Assembly: GCA_012934845.2 (NCBI GenBank) | Contig: WNNJ02000945.1 | Span: 1-64,000 of the forward strand | Length of the DNA stretch: 64,000 nucleotides | From: Pomphorhynchus laevis | Taxonomy: Eukaryota > Acanthocephala > Palaeacanthocephala > Echinorhynchida > Pomphorhynchidae | Reading direction: 5' to 3' | In this document: positions 43,676 to 55,950 of the stretch, in pieces | Position numbering within the stretch: position 1 is the stretch's first letter | Layout of the letters: every line of letters starts with the position of its first letter | The notes under the pieces: model-generated | Databases searched by the model: none | What the model was told of the DNA's origin: nothing | The model's input: only the letters and a program-made list of their open reading frames with translations | Translations under genes and position numbers: made by a program

Positions 43676-44246
43676 ATTTAACTTTTCACTGCTGCCCATG
43701 AAAGCTATCGTATTTGTCGCCATAATGAGTATCATAGTAGCGACGAAGATTGCTAGCACGCCAAGTGCACGTAGTTACCATTTACTTCCCTAACGAAATG
43801 TGGATAACTATTTTTCTTGTAAAATTATGCATTTTGAAGCCACTTTTCGTTTTAGGATGGTATTTTAGGGCATTGTAGGTTTCAAATACAATGTAATCAT
43901 TTCCAAACATGTGATCATTTTCATTCAACTCCAATTGATTCGCATATATGTATAAGCTGTCAGCATAAAAATAAAAAGCGATAATCGCTAACTAAAACTT
44001 ATGTCCGACAAATCAAGGAAACATTCTTCACTATATACAATAATGAAAATTGCATCAAGCTTTTTTATTTTTGTAAATAATCCCATCGATATTTTAAATA
44101 CCAGATTCCAGACCAGAATACTTATTTATACAAGTTTACACATCACATTTTCGGTAACTAACTGTCACCATCATCAGGTTGAACAAAAAAATTTGTGATA
44201 GCGGCTTTATATACTGACGTTTCCTATCTTTCTCTGTAATTTTAAT
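43676..44246. other. Spacer with a possible decayed hammerhead-like motif
   Basis: On the minus strand near 44150-44178, CTGATGA is followed by GGT...ACC (possible stem II) and CGAAAA. The final C of GAAAC is not kept and no cleavage triplet is evident. It may be the 3' end of a lost Penelope-like element. No coding frame is supported. Confidence 0.35.
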
Positions 44247-44727
44247 ATGAGACGGCGCAATTCCTGATGTCGTATGCATGTAGCGAGATTTGTACATTAG
44301 CGTACATCTTGACGTGGTGTACGCTAATGTACAATTCTCGCTACATGCATACGACATCATAATAAATAAAGATTTTCTTAATAACTAACAACCGATAAAT
44401 AACTAAAAATAGAAACAGCCGTGAAACTAACAGGTCAGAAAAAGTCAAATACAATTCATTTCCTAGTCTTCCTATATTACGGCCTCAGGTCCAATGGGAT
44501 CTGATCCCTCCAACCAATCCAACACGCCGCCTTCCGACTAAACCACCCGAAGTCTTTCACCCCCGAAGAGTCCAGTCGAGGCGAACTATGCTGGGTAAAC
44601 GAGATACTAGGAGCTTGTGAAACCTTAGTCTTTGCTCTGGGGGACGTCCTCTAGAAAATAAGACTAATCCCGAGATAGCCTAAGTACCCCAGAGGCGTAC
44701 GACATCATGAATTGCGGCGCCTCATAA
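44247..44727. mobile_element. Hairpin MITE split by a LINE-α fragment
   Basis: Bases 44247-44308 and 44317-44360 plus 44709-44727 form the two arms of one palindrome of about 130 bp (TATGAGACGGCGCAATT at one end, GAATTGCGGCGCCTCATA at the other, with a GTACATTAGCGTAC arm inside). TA-like flanks suggest a Tc1/mariner-type MITE, but no transposase is present to confirm this. Confidence 0.8.
44361..44697 (-). mobile_element. LINE-α 3' fragment (copy 8) inside the MITE
   Basis: A 337-bp, strongly 5'-truncated copy covering the ORF2 tail and 3' UTR. The 11-bp duplication TACGACATCAT (44350-44360 and 44698-44708) flanks it and lies within one arm of the MITE hairpin. Confidence 0.92.
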
Positions 44728-44904
44728 TAAAACTACAGAGAAACATGGAATGTTGCGAAACATTATGCTCAATCGTGAAGTCTTGCGCTGGTGTTTGCTT
44801 GCAGGTCCGATCCCGTTGGAGTTCAGAAGATAGAAGCGTAATAATGTTGCAGTTAAGAAGATCTAGTGATTTTTAGTTAAAAATCTCTTTAATACTGCAG
44901 CTAA

Positions 44905-45250
44905 AGAGAAATGTATAATGCTTATGATTGGGATTCGACCAGCCTTGTCTCACGAATAATAACATATCAGAATTGCGCGATGACCCACTGTTTCGACTCC
45001 AAGGACAAAGTCATTGAAGTCTTTGACTGGGTTTAAGCAGTATTTTCTCACATTGATATCATCTTGAAGTTGATGCTGCGATGCAGTCATAACATATGCA
45101 ATGTGTATTCTCAACAGAGTTTAGGGTAAAGTACACGGAAGTTCTTTACTTCAAACTGACTAATTGATCGTCTTTAAATCACTAAAATGCGAAAACATTT
45201 CATAACCACGTGATTAACATGGTGTCTATACTTTAACTTATTACTAACAC
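44905..45250. repeat. Paralogous empty copy of the gypsy A target site
   Basis: Matches 22325-22394 up to CAGAATTGCG and continues as ACTGTTTCGACTCCAAGGAC, which matches 35699 onward. It therefore represents the same repeat without gypsy A and with only one copy of the target bases. Confidence 0.65.
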
Positions 45251-46689
45251 CTATGTCGGAAAATGGATGGCTTTTTAGGATTGATTACTTTATTAGTACC
45301 TGCTATTTGCGAATAACGACCAATATACATGTTGGCATTTTTGCATATTAAGAAGAATTCCATTTGAATAGCACAATTTTATTACGAAGCATATATCACT
45401 TTACAAAATTTTCTCACTTTTTGTAAACCCACCTACACATATTTAGAATGCCAGTATAAAATGCACATCCTTCAAAAAATGCGTAGGTTAACTTATTTAC
45501 GTATAGATTGAATAAAGCAGCTGATCTTTATGGTGAGCTACTAAAAACGCTTCTTCGTAATGGTTTCGGCTTCAGATCATATTATAAACTAGATGATTTT
45601 ATTCCTTTAGCATATCTAAATACCTCGAAGAAATATCATATTTGATACGCGGCGTTATTATTTCCATAGAGACCAATTTATATCCTATTTTGCAATAGCT
45701 AAGTTTGAGAATTGTAAAAATTGTGTTTCAGGCTTAGTTGGAGTAAAAATCTTTAGGAGCTATTCAATTATATTATTTTAATATACATCTTATGTTTGAA
45801 AGCGAATTTTTTCGTTTGGAAGAAGCATAAAATGCCAAACTTAATAAGGGATAGATGCTGTATCCAAATAATTATGAATATGCATGATTTTTCTTGTAAT
45901 AATCATGCATATCATTAATGGTTTCAGGCATAGTTTATTACCAGCTCAGCTCGGTTATTGCAATCGAAGACGTTTCGACCGTATTATTTTATTTTATATT
46001 ATGAATGTTTAATGTTTAATTTAATGTTTTGTTTTAATTTGATGTTTTTAATTTAATGTTTTTTTATTTAAATTTAGTGTTTAAATCGTTAATTTAAACA
46101 ACCTGGACCCATAAATAAATATTGTATATCTGATGTACTCGTGGGATTGGTTCAACATACTTTCATAGTTCACATCGAATCAATAATGTACCGATTAAGA
46201 CTAGACAAATTCGATGATTTAAGAGTAACAACGTGTGATTCACTCCATAAAAGCTATCATGTCAATTAAGTATATCAAATTGCCCTCGTATTTTAAGCCT
46301 CATTTTGCAGTCTTTTGGATATTTAGACAAATTTAGCTTAAGAATAATATATAGTACACTAATCGAATCTCCCATGCTATGTAAATCTCTGCAGCATACC
46401 CACATCTGGACAAGAACATCGTAGCTTACGAATTTATTTTACGGTTAGTGAATCGGATTTTCCCACTGCCACGGATCTGTTCTTTAATCAAGGGTTAAAG
46501 ATCCTCTAATCTTAAATGGTGTATGGAAGTTTAATAATCTTACAATATCGTGAAGTGCACTTTTGTGTATATCGACTAACGCGCAGTTATCATCGATAGT
46601 CTTCAAACCTTTATATGCCTTATTTCGGTGTTCTTTTACGTTAGGAGAACGTCCTAGTGATTAGAAAATATCCATAATCATTTCCCTTT
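45251..46689. other. No gene recognised
   Basis: AT-rich sequence. A 12-bp inverted repeat around ATATGCATGATT lies at about 45878-45912. GGTCGAAACGTCTTC on the minus strand near 45966-45981 resembles the Penelope 3' motif, but its other half is missing. Confidence 0.5.
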
Positions 46690-47910
46690 TTAAAAAAGGC
46701 CGTGGCTTTTCGGTAAAGAAGTATCGTCCCATAAGCTTAACTTGCGTTGCATGCAAGGTGTTAGAGCCCACCTAAAGCATTACAACGTTTTAAGTGATGT
46801 CCAGCATGGGTTTCGCCTAAATCGATCCACAATAACTAACCTTGTCAAGTCACGTCACAGTTGGAGTGAAGCGTTTCGTTGTGGTTATTGGGTGGATGGT
46901 CTATTTTTCGATTTATCGAACGCATTGACCGTGGTTTTTATGACATTTTCTAAATTACTTACACTTCTGTGGTATCGTAGCCCCAGTCCATAATTGGATC
47001 AAATCATTTCTAAATAATCGTAGCTTTATGGTAAAAATTGAAAGCACTCTCTCGAATTGACATTTAAAATTATGCGGAGTTCCTCAAGGTTGTGTTCTCA
47101 GTCTACTGCTTTTTAATATCTACATCAATATGCTCTGCTGTAAATTATACTGCTCTTGCGTAATGTATACGGACGATCCAAAAAATATGTCAGGCATTAA
47201 CTTGTACTCTCGATACACAGATTATACAGGGTGATGTTTATTTGATAAAGTCATGGTGTTATTCCATAAAGTTGTTATTGAACGGTACAAAATGCAATCA
47301 CTTACACATCGGTGACAAAAGGTTCATAGGCAACTATACTATAGAGAATCGTACGATACAGCGAGTTTCTAACGTATCCGATGCAGGAGTTATTATATGC
47401 CATGATCTTAGCACTCGACTTCTCGTATCGATTTCGTCTAACAGATGCATTCAGCTACTTGGACAACTAAGGCGTTCTTTTAATCAACCTGATAAGGATA
47501 GCTTTTGTATTTTATATAACGGTCTTCTATTGCCACTCAAGTTATGCGCGTCGCCTGCCACTCACCCACAATTTCACAAGGATATACAACACTTTGAGAG
47601 AGTATTACGTAGGGCCACTGGTTTTGTTGTATTTACACCGTCGCTGCCTTATGTGGAACGTATGAAAGCACTTCAAGTAGGTCCAGTTGAAATTTCACTC
47701 AAGCTGGCTGATTTGATGTTCGTGTGGAGGACTCTTACCACATCCAAACATACCTGTCGATGTACATTCAATTTAAGTAAGACAACAAGTCTCCGGGACA
47801 TAAATGCCATTTACAAAGATCACTTCCGCCTTCCAAAAAAACTGACTATCTGTGATTGAATGGCACTACTTTGGAACAATGTGCCCGCCACAATAATCAA
47901 TAGCCCCAGT
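46690..47910 (+). pseudogene. CR1-like LINE RT fossil
   Basis: KKYRPISLT (fingers, near 46716-46745), the palm region in several frames, GVPQGCVLS (near 47082-47104), YTDD in place of YADD (near 47164), then a 205-codon thumb/C-terminal frame (47242-47859). That frame has NGTKCNHLHIG, GVIICHDLSTR, FERVLRRATGF, SLPYVERMKAL and LADLMFVWRTL. It is preserved to near the normal C terminus. The upstream half has many stops. Confidence 0.8.
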
Positions 47911-48205
47911 AATTTTCTTCCAAGTTCAGACTACGTTAGTGGCTTCAGTCTAACATTTATCTTTGACTTTTTTCGATTTGTAAATATTTGGAAGTCTTTT
48001 ATCACTTAAAGTATCCAGGAATTTCGACGTACATTTCGAAATCACATTTCGACTCCACATCGACTCTGATTTAATTTTGAACTTTTTTTGTTATTCCCTA
48101 TTTTTTCTTTCTACATTGTTATCCAACCCAATGAGCTATCATTCATTAACATGCACAATAATTACATAACGTAATATTATATTGTTGAATTATCAAAATA
48201 AGCGA
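47911..48205. other. Decayed spacer
   Basis: Probably LINE 3' UTR remains and AT-rich DNA. No feature seen. Confidence 0.4.
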
Positions 48206-48860
48206 GCGAAACTAATAAATCCAAATCGACATGGTTTCACAAAAGGTAGGCAAAAGAAGAATTAGCCGGCAGTGTTTTTGAGGGTATCGTTGTGGATTGT
48301 ATCTTTCTAGATTTTAGCAAGGTTTTTGATCGTATATATCATTGTCATCTTCATAAGTGCTTAGAAATTATGGCATCAATTCAATTGTAGTGAATTGTAT
48401 TAAAAAATTTGTGTCACATCGATCATATTGTGTCCGCATGGGATCGAGATTATCTTCGACTTGTAACGTCAAATTTGGTATGCCTCGAAGGTTCTGATGT
48501 TGGCTCTCTTTTGTTCAATTTTTATTTAAACACTTTTGGCTCAGCTGCACTGCAGGCACCTAGCTTTTGCTGACGATCTTAAGGTTTGGACAAAAGTTGA
48601 ATCAGAATTAAAAGTATATACATTGCAGTTAGACTTACATGTGATTCACGAATGGAGTTGTCCCACTGGTATTTATCTAAATCTTGGTAAGTGTGATCAC
48701 TTACGGTTTGGTAAGGGTATAGTTTACTATAGTTATATGTTAAGATCCTTTTTGGTTTACTCAGTGTCCTTCACATGTGATCTAAATTGTCAATGTTCCG
48801 CAATGGATATCTTACTTTTGATGATTTCAAAGTAATCTGGAATCGTGTATGCTCTCTTAT
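48206..48860 (+). pseudogene. Second CR1-like LINE RT fossil
   Basis: NRHGFTKGRQ near 48221-48250 (fingers/palm border), a decayed motif A, then a 99-codon frame at 48536-48835 with LAFADDLKVWTKV and YLNLGKCDHLRFG. A separate copy from its neighbours, since the same RT region is present again downstream. Confidence 0.7.
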
Positions 48861-49317
48861 CCTTAATAAATGGAGATTATGTGAAATGAGTACTATCTGA
48901 TTCATTCGCACCGACCCTTACCGCTTCTATTCATACGTTCGACGTTACTTATCGTATCGATGTCAGCTTTCTGTGTTATCCGATCACAACGATCATACAA
49001 CGACCGATCAAAAATGTTTTCCGAGCATATTTAATACATACTTTGGTGGTGTGTTCTCCTATATAGCTGTTGATCCTATGATTTCCTCCGTACAGCGCCC
49101 ACTAATTTCAAGCTCACCAAGATATCATCAAATAGTCAGTCCTAACTTTGTAAATAATGCTCTATAGAACCTAAAATCTATTAACTCGCCGGTCAGACGG
49201 AAACCTTCTATTTTTCTAAAGAACGTCGCATCCATGATCTGCTGCCCTCTTATCAGTATATTCAATAAATGTTTGGAATCTGGCGTCATCCCCAACGATT
49301 AGCGAAATGCAATTATA

Positions 49318-52015
49318 CAAATACAAATTTTTACAAATACAAATTTATTTAATGTGGCAAATGCGTACAAGCTGTACGCTTACAAGTCCACAAACAAAAA
49401 TGAAAAAGTCAAGCAGATAAATTGTTAAAATGGTATCGGATTTGTCGTTTGAAGCACTGCAGGGAAGTTGATTGGCGTACATGAATGGGCAGATGGTTCC
49501 ACGATAGAGGAGCATCCACAATGACGGAGCGGAGTCCAAAGGAGGTAGAGTAGTTTGGGACATGTAAAAGAAGGGAATTACAGGAACGCAAGGATCAGTA
49601 AACAGGACGAGAATTATCAAGAAAAGGAAGATTGAGAAATGAAGGGGTATGAAAAATTACAAGGCGGAAAGCAACGATAAGAAGACGAATTTGAACATGA
49701 CAATAAATTGTAGGCAAATCGAGAGAAGCAAGATGGTAGGATGTATGATCAAAACGACGAAGACGAAGGAGAATTCGGACAGCTGCGTTGACGATGCGTT
49801 GTAGGGGAAGAAGATTGAATTTAGGTGAGTTGGAAAATAGACTAAGACAATAATCGAGTCTAGAAAAAAGGAGAGATGATATGAGAGTCATACAAGAAGG
49901 GAAATCGATCAATCTACGAACTTGACGGAGGTTGCGGAGTATCAAGGTAGATGAGCGTACTTTATCTCTAACGAAAGGTTTAAGTGAAAGTCGGTTGTCA
50001 AAATGGAAGCCTAGGAAAACGAGATTATCAACGATAGGAAGAATTGTAGAATTTAATGATACGGAGGGAGGTTCGAAGCCGAGGCGTCGAGGTAGGATCC
50101 ACATAATTTTGGATTGATCAGGATTCAGAGAAAGGCGAAGGGAAGAAAGATGATTGGAAATTGAGACAAGATAGTCGGAAGCAGAAACACTAAGATCGTG
50201 AATACGATAAACAGGTGCATGAGCATAGATGAGAATGTCATCAGCATATTGCATAACATGGAAGTTAATTTATGAGAAATCGAAGACATATCACCGAGAA
50301 GAGAGAAAAGCATGGGGCCTAATACGGAGCCTTGTGGAACACCGGACGGGATGGACGAAGGATGGGAGAGATAAGAGTTAGAATAGACGCGAAATGTACG
50401 GTTTGATAGAAATGAAGAAAACCATAATACAGTGGGTAAAGAGAAGCCATAATCATGACGAAGGCGATGGAGAAGAATCGAGTGATCGACGATGTCAAAA
50501 GCAGACGATAGATCAAGAGAAACTATGACACTACATAATTTATGATTGCGCGATATGAGTAAGTCGTTATAAACTTTAAGGCATGCATTTTCGGTAGAGT
50601 AATTAGAGCGAAAAGCGGCTTGAAGGGAGGAAATAAGTTAGAGGAAAAGATATATGTATTAACTTGTTTAAGAACGGGACGCTGAATAAGTTTAGAGAGG
50701 GTTGGGAGAAGTGAAATAGGACGGTAAGAAGATGGTAGTGAATAGTCAAGAGATTGCTTTTTGATGAGAGGACGAACAGTAGCGCATTTCCAGATGGAAG
50801 GAAATGTACGGCTACGGATAGACGAGTTGAACAATGTGGTTAGGAAGGGTAAGATAGAGGAGCAGATATTTTTAAGCAAGTGAGTTGGAATTGGGTCAGA
50901 AGGAGATGTTTTATTAGGTAATGACAGCAGAACCGAAGAAACTTCATCAGACGAAACGGGAAGAAGGTGGAATAGTTCTGGGAGGGAAGTATTTAAAGAG
51001 AAGAGTGGGTACAAGGGGGCTATGGGTAGTAGGGAAAGTAAATTAGATAGCTTAGTTTGTAGATAAGAAGAAAATTCATCAGGATTTATATTACAAGGGG
51101 TAGATGATCGTGAAAGAATTGAGTTTAAGATTTTCCAATGAGATTTAGAGTTGGAAGATGACTCGAGTTGATTTCGCCAAAAGAGAGTACGTTTAGTACG
51201 TATAAGAATGATATGTGAACGACGTAGAGAAAAGTAGGAATCACGAAGATTTGGAGTGAGTGAGTTGGGAGAACGTTTAAGAAAGCGTTTATCCATACGA
51301 AAAAAGTGACGGAGTCTACGCTTAGAAAGACTACAGTCAGAATCGAACCAGGAAGCATGGCGCAAGCTGGGAACGTCGAAGTCGACTAGGCAGAAGGTTA
51401 TTGAGGATCGACGTAAGTTCAGAATCAAACAGAATGCAGAGATCATCGGGAGAGAGATAATTAAGAGGAAGTGAAAAGAGTGAAGAATTGAGTAAGGTTG
51501 TGCGGAGAATATGGATATCGAGAAGCTTCCAGGGTCGACTTGTTGTGGATCATGGTAAAGGCGGAGAAGGAGGATGGGGACGAGCAAGAGTGACAAGGAA
51601 ATGATCGGACAAACCAGGATCAGTAATTGACAAGGAGGTATAGTCATTGAAGCAGTTAGGAACAGCAATGATGTTGAGAGCACCGCCGAGAATATGAGTT
51701 GGGCTTGTTGAAAGTAATTTATAGTTAAAATCAGAAAAAAAATTAGTTAAAGTGATAGAGTCAGAGTCAGCCGGGCGATCCAGACGAATGTTAAAGTCAC
51801 AGAGGGCAAAAGAAGGAGTATAAGACAAAGAACAGTGAGACATTAGATCTGCAAGGTCGTTAAAGAAGATACGTGATGGGGCAACTGAACCTGGACGATA
51901 TACAATTTCAAGTTCCAGAGTGAAAGGAATTGATAATCTGCATGTGAGTAATTCGAACGAGGTGTAACAGATGTTAACGTTAATTTTACGTAAAGACATT
52001 GGGTGACGAGCAATG
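49318..52015 (-). mobile_element. L2-like LINE, 5'-truncated, minus strand
   Basis: A 2.7-kb insertion flanked by GCAATTATA (49309-49317 and 52016-52024). It contains the endonuclease C-terminal part, a full RT region and the C-terminal tail. Its C-rich minus-strand coding composition differs from its surroundings. Long open frames suggest a fairly young insertion. Confidence 0.85.
49400..51999 (-). CDS. L2-like LINE ORF2 (endonuclease end + reverse transcriptase)
   Basis: Endonuclease end 51550-51999: ALCDFNIRLD, PTHILGGALNII and LSDHFLV. RT start 50523-51683: HWKILNSILS, NKTSPSDPIPTHLLK, VRPLIKKQSLD and SYRPISLLPTLSKL. Palm after a frame change near 50620: AFDIVDHSIL, then a PQGSVLG region near 50350. 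YADD at 50246-50254 starts the 220-codon frame 49595-50254 (LNPDQSKIMW, LVFLGFHFD, SRLDYCLSLF). The tail at 49409-49591 has APLSWNHLPIHVRQSTSLQCFKR in the L2 style. About three frame changes. All catalytic residues can be seen. Confidence 0.82.
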
Positions 52016-52789
52016 GCAATTATAGTCTCGATCTATAAGAAAGGAGACGTATCTTAAGTTGAAAATTATCGCCTGATTAGCTTAACGTTTATCTTCAGTA
52101 AGATAATGCAACTTATCATTCTCTCTAGTATGGAACGTCATATCATAAGCGCAAATATCATAGCCACTGCACAACATGGCTTTCGAGCATGTCAATCTAC
52201 CACAACCAATCTTCTGTTGGCTTGTGAAAGATGGTTTTCTTTGAAATCTGAGGGTGTAGATATCGACATTATTTTTGTCGACCTCTCGAAAGCGTTCGAC
52301 ACTGTACCTCACGATAATCTTATCTCAATATGATACAGTCGTGGGTACATACTCATGGGATCAGATTGAACGTAGCTAAGTGTGCTCATATGATATTGGC
52401 CGGTGTTTCCCGGATAGACAATACTATATTGCAGGAGTGATGATCCAGAAAGTCGAACAGTTCACTGATTTGGGCGTGGTGATAACATCCGACCTGAAGA
52501 ATACATCTCACAACATGACTGTTGCATCCCGAGCAAGCCGTCAGCTTGGCATGCTACTGCGTGTCTTCCTAGGCGTTTCCGGTCTTTTTGTTAGGCTATT
52601 CAATAGCTACATCCGGCTTATTCTGATATATGCATCTCCTGCAGCATATCCTACTACAAAACGTGATCGTAGAGTTCTTGAAAAGACTTTTTGAGATGGG
52701 GTTCCAAACTTGTTAGTGGGCTATTCGCTGTCTTCTATGCAGAGCGTATGCGTAAATTGGAAATACAGACAATCGTGTTTGAGATTGGT

Positions 52790-53870
52790 AGTTGCCTATG
52801 TGCGATCGAGGAGATCTCAAACATGCAGATACAGATCTCATCATAGCAAAAGCAATCTTGTTATTTAAATTGACAATAGCGTCGTTATATTGTAAAAAGC
52901 TTGCTCTTGTAAGCTTGAACGCGATCGATTTAAGTACAGCATTTGCTCTGCTGATAATACCTCCAGAGGTGGAAAACACCAAAGGAACGAAGCCGCCGTG
53001 CTCTATCAGAGATATTTGTTTGTTGTATTTGGCAAATTTACGGGATTCATTATATTCAAATGATGACAATGGTTCTCTGTTGACATAAGATTGAGCATGC
53101 ACCGAGAATATACTGACGTCAAAATACGTCCGATCAAATATTTCGGTAGAGGCCAGAGCACATTGTCTCCAAGCGGGCGTTTGGGTCCCGAGTTGTTGTC
53201 CTGCGGTTGAAGTCTTTCGAATCAGGGGCATGCGATAGACGAGGTTCAATCGTAACACCAGAGCATATCCTGGTCAGCGTGGATGCAAAGATGTCTCGAA
53301 TAGCGTTGTGGCGTAAGGTAAGCAGCACACCCTTACACGAAAGGGCATTACCTATGATAATACTATCACCGCAAGCACATTTCGAATTACCTAAATCTGA
53401 TAGTGTCCACCCACATAGACAGAAAATTGCGTCTTCAAATTTTTTGAGGCTTAAGTGAAAATTCTCAACAGCTAATGGCAACGAGCTTAGCCATATAGAA
53501 GCGCCCGTGAAGGATGCATGGTCTATAGAATGGACCAACGTTGAATCAAGACATCGCAGGACAAGGTATCTTCCTTTCTTGAATTTGAATTTCCGGTGTG
53601 ATAAAATCGTCTGGAGCGTCGGCTTTTGAAAACTGCTCAGAGAACTATGCCTTGCTCGGAGGACTATGAACTGCTCAGAGAACTATGAACTTGCCAAGGC
53701 ATAGTCACTAACTATGCCTTGCTCGTAAGTCGCGCACAAATTTTTGGACGATTTAAATTCTATAGTACATACAAAAGTGGGATTATTAATTCCAAGACCA
53801 CCCAAATTAATAGGAAAAGTGAGTATTACTTTCAGTTGATCATCAATGCCTCTCTTCAAGTATGGCTAAA
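52790..53870 (-). pseudogene. Retroelement C-terminal restriction-like nuclease fossil, copy 1
   Basis: On the minus strand: INLGGLGINNPTF (after the RT, near 53800), then GASIWLSSLPL, LCGWTLSDL, a Cys/His segment (KCACGDSIIIGNALSC) and LRHNAIRDI. Next come IEPRLSHAP, NARLE, then RTYFDVSIF and FVPLVFSTSGGI near its end. The Glu-Pro, Arg-Leu-Asp/Glu and Phe-Asp-Val pieces look like a PD-(D/E)XK nuclease. The same domain occurs at 56305-56811. The parent family was not identified with certainty. Treated as a broken fossil. Confidence 0.62.
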
Positions 53871-54180
53871 TAAATCAATGTAGTTGGAGATAGTTAATGT
53901 GTCACAAGGGGAACGTCTTCAGCATAATTTATAAATTAAAATCTTATATTTATGCAAAACAGAGCGTCCATCAGAATTCTGTAAATCCATCAACAGATAA
54001 TACATTATCATGAAATATCATCATGAGTAAATCAGGAAATCATCTGTCATCCTTTCGATCCTATTTCCCTAAATACAAAAAATATCATATATTTGTTATA
54101 ATATTGTTATATTTAAAATAAATATTAATAAATAAATTATAATAAATATTATAATTTATTATAAAATTTTTATAAATAAT
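53871..54180. other. No gene recognised
   Basis: Possibly further decayed RT sequence of the same fossil; nothing readable. Confidence 0.4.
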
Positions 54181-54969
54181 TTTTTATCAATAAATAATAA
54201 ATATATTTAAATTGTTTATATTTAAAATATATAATTGATAATTACTTATTATTTATTATTTATCTTTATTTTAATTTATATTTAGTATAAAATACGTAGA
54301 CTCAGTTATCTGATCTGATTTGTTCTAGTGACGTGTTTTTATTGACCTGTGTACTTTGTTTTTTCGTTAATATGATAGTTAATATTTATAGCTTTATTTA
54401 TAGATAATATGCGAGGTAAATATATATATTTACTTTTATAAGCTTTTTTATCAATAAATAATAAATATATTTTAATTGTTTATATTTAAAATATATAATT
54501 GATAATTACTTATTATTTATTATTTATCTTTATTTTTGATATATAGTATAAAATACGTATACTCAGTTATCTTATCTGATTTGTTCTAGTGACGTGTTTT
54601 TATTGACCTGTGGGCTGTTTCTTCGTTAATATGATAGTTAATATTTATAGCTTTATTTATAGATAATATGCGAGGTAAATATATATATTTACTTTTATAA
54701 GCTTTTTTATCAATAAATAATAAATATATTTTAATTGTTTATATTTAAAATATATAATTGATAATTACTTATTATTTATTATTTATCTTTATTTTAATTT
54801 ATATTTAGTATAAAATACGTAGACTCAGTTATCTGATCTGATTTGTTCTAGTGACGTGTTTTTATTGACCTGTGTACTTTGTTTTTTCGTTAATATGATA
54901 GTTAATATTTATAGCTTTATTTATAGATAATATGCGAGGTAAATATATATATTTACTTTTATAAGCTTT
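54181..54969 (+). repeat. Tandem repeat, three units of ~260 bp
   Basis: Units start near 54181, 54445 and 54704 and are almost identical. Unit 2 is slightly shorter. Each has a very AT-rich half (TCAATAAATAATAAATAT) and a conserved less AT-rich core (ACTCAGTTATCTGATCTGA to TATTGACCTGTG). No coding frame. Confidence 0.93.
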
Positions 54970-55224
54970 GCCATTTATAAACATTGCTGTATTTGTGTTT
55001 TGTGCTGTATTAAACCAAAATATTAAAGTGGATGCGTGTAAGATTTTTATTTTGATTATATTTAATAAGGTTAATGTCGAAACAAAATGAATTGGAAAAA
55101 TCAGATAAAAAATTTGTTTCAATTTAAATTTATTTAAATTCCAGTAAGTCTGGAATAATTGTTTCTATTCCTCATTCGAATACATCGTTTATTATTTATT
55201 AGTCAATTCATAAATATTGATTTT

Positions 55225-55330
55225 TATTAAAAAACGTATACTCAGTTATCTGATCTGATTTCTTCTACTGACAAGTTATTATTGAAATGTGGTCTTTGTT
55301 TTCCCGGTAAATTCTAACCTGTCAAAAATA
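55225..55330 (+). repeat. Diverged copy of the 260-bp repeat core
   Basis: ACTCAGTTATCTGATCTGATT and the following TATTATTGAAATGTGG segment match the tandem unit's core with several changes. Confidence 0.7.
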
Positions 55331-55374
55331 CTGAAACTGCATTATTGATACGACATTATTTTTCTGTTATCTTA

Positions 55375-55560
55375 CGGATGAATAATAAATAATATATCTT
55401 GTATTATAATAAGATATACCATTATATAATGGTATATAAGTTATCTTATCTTGTATTAAGATATAAGATAAAATGGTATATAATGGTATATCTTGTAATA
55501 AGATATACCATTATATAATGGTATATAAATTATCTTATCAAAGTTATCTTATCTAATTCA
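55375..55560. repeat. ATACCATTATATAATGGTAT palindromic cluster
   Basis: The perfect palindrome ATACCATTATATAATGGTAT occurs at least twice with variants and TATCTTATC/GATAAGATA inversions. It is an AT-rich foldback array. Confidence 0.75.
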
Positions 55561-55839
55561 TGAAGTAATTTTATTCATTTTTAATTTATATTTTTTATTT
55601 ATACTCAGTTCACCTCATTACATTGCAGTTTCTCCTGATGACCTCTAATCCTTATTCTGATGCATCGTCTGTTATTTATTAGTTAATTCATAAATATTGA
55701 ATTTTATTTTAAATTGTAATTATAAATTTTATTGTTATTTAAATATAAATTGTATAAAATCTTATATAATTATTTATTATTATTTAAGATCTGATTTTTA
55801 TAAGATCAGTTATTAGATTTTATTTTATATTATATTATA

Positions 55840-55950
55840 GTTACCTGATCTGATTTGTTCTACTGATTAGTTATTATTGACCTGTGGATTTCGTTTTTAA
55901 TGTAATATGACCTCTGTCAGAAATACTGAAACTGTATTTTTATACGACAT
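55840..55950 (+). repeat. Second diverged copy of the 260-bp repeat core
   Basis: TTACCTGATCTGATTTGTTC and TATTATTGACCTGTGG match the unit's core. Followed by AGAAATACTGAAACTG, which also follows the copy at 55225, so these two share extra sequence. Confidence 0.65.

Larger units (their letters stand above)
48870..52790 (+). mobile_element. CR1-like LINE copy split by an L2-like LINE
   Basis: Left part 48870-49317 shows a peptide with CFPSIFNTYFGGVF and ends ESGVIPND. The right part resumes at 52016 with AIIVSIYKKGDVS, HGFRACQSTTTNLLLACE, FVDLSKAFDTVPHDNL and DLGVVITSDLKNTSHN, down to a FAVFYAERMRKLEIQT end near 52780. The 9-bp duplication GCAATTATA marks the insertion. The right part lacks the motif B to YADD segment. 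Several stops; old. Confidence 0.78.

Noticed and set aside
45960-45985. GGTCGAAACGTC on the minus strand as a ribozyme end
   Set aside because: The first half of the motif, with CTGATGA and the stem partner, is missing.
52713-52790. Extension of the minus-strand nuclease frame into this segment
   Set aside because: The plus strand here is clearly the C-terminal part of a CR1-like RT (FAVFYAERM), so the extension is chance.
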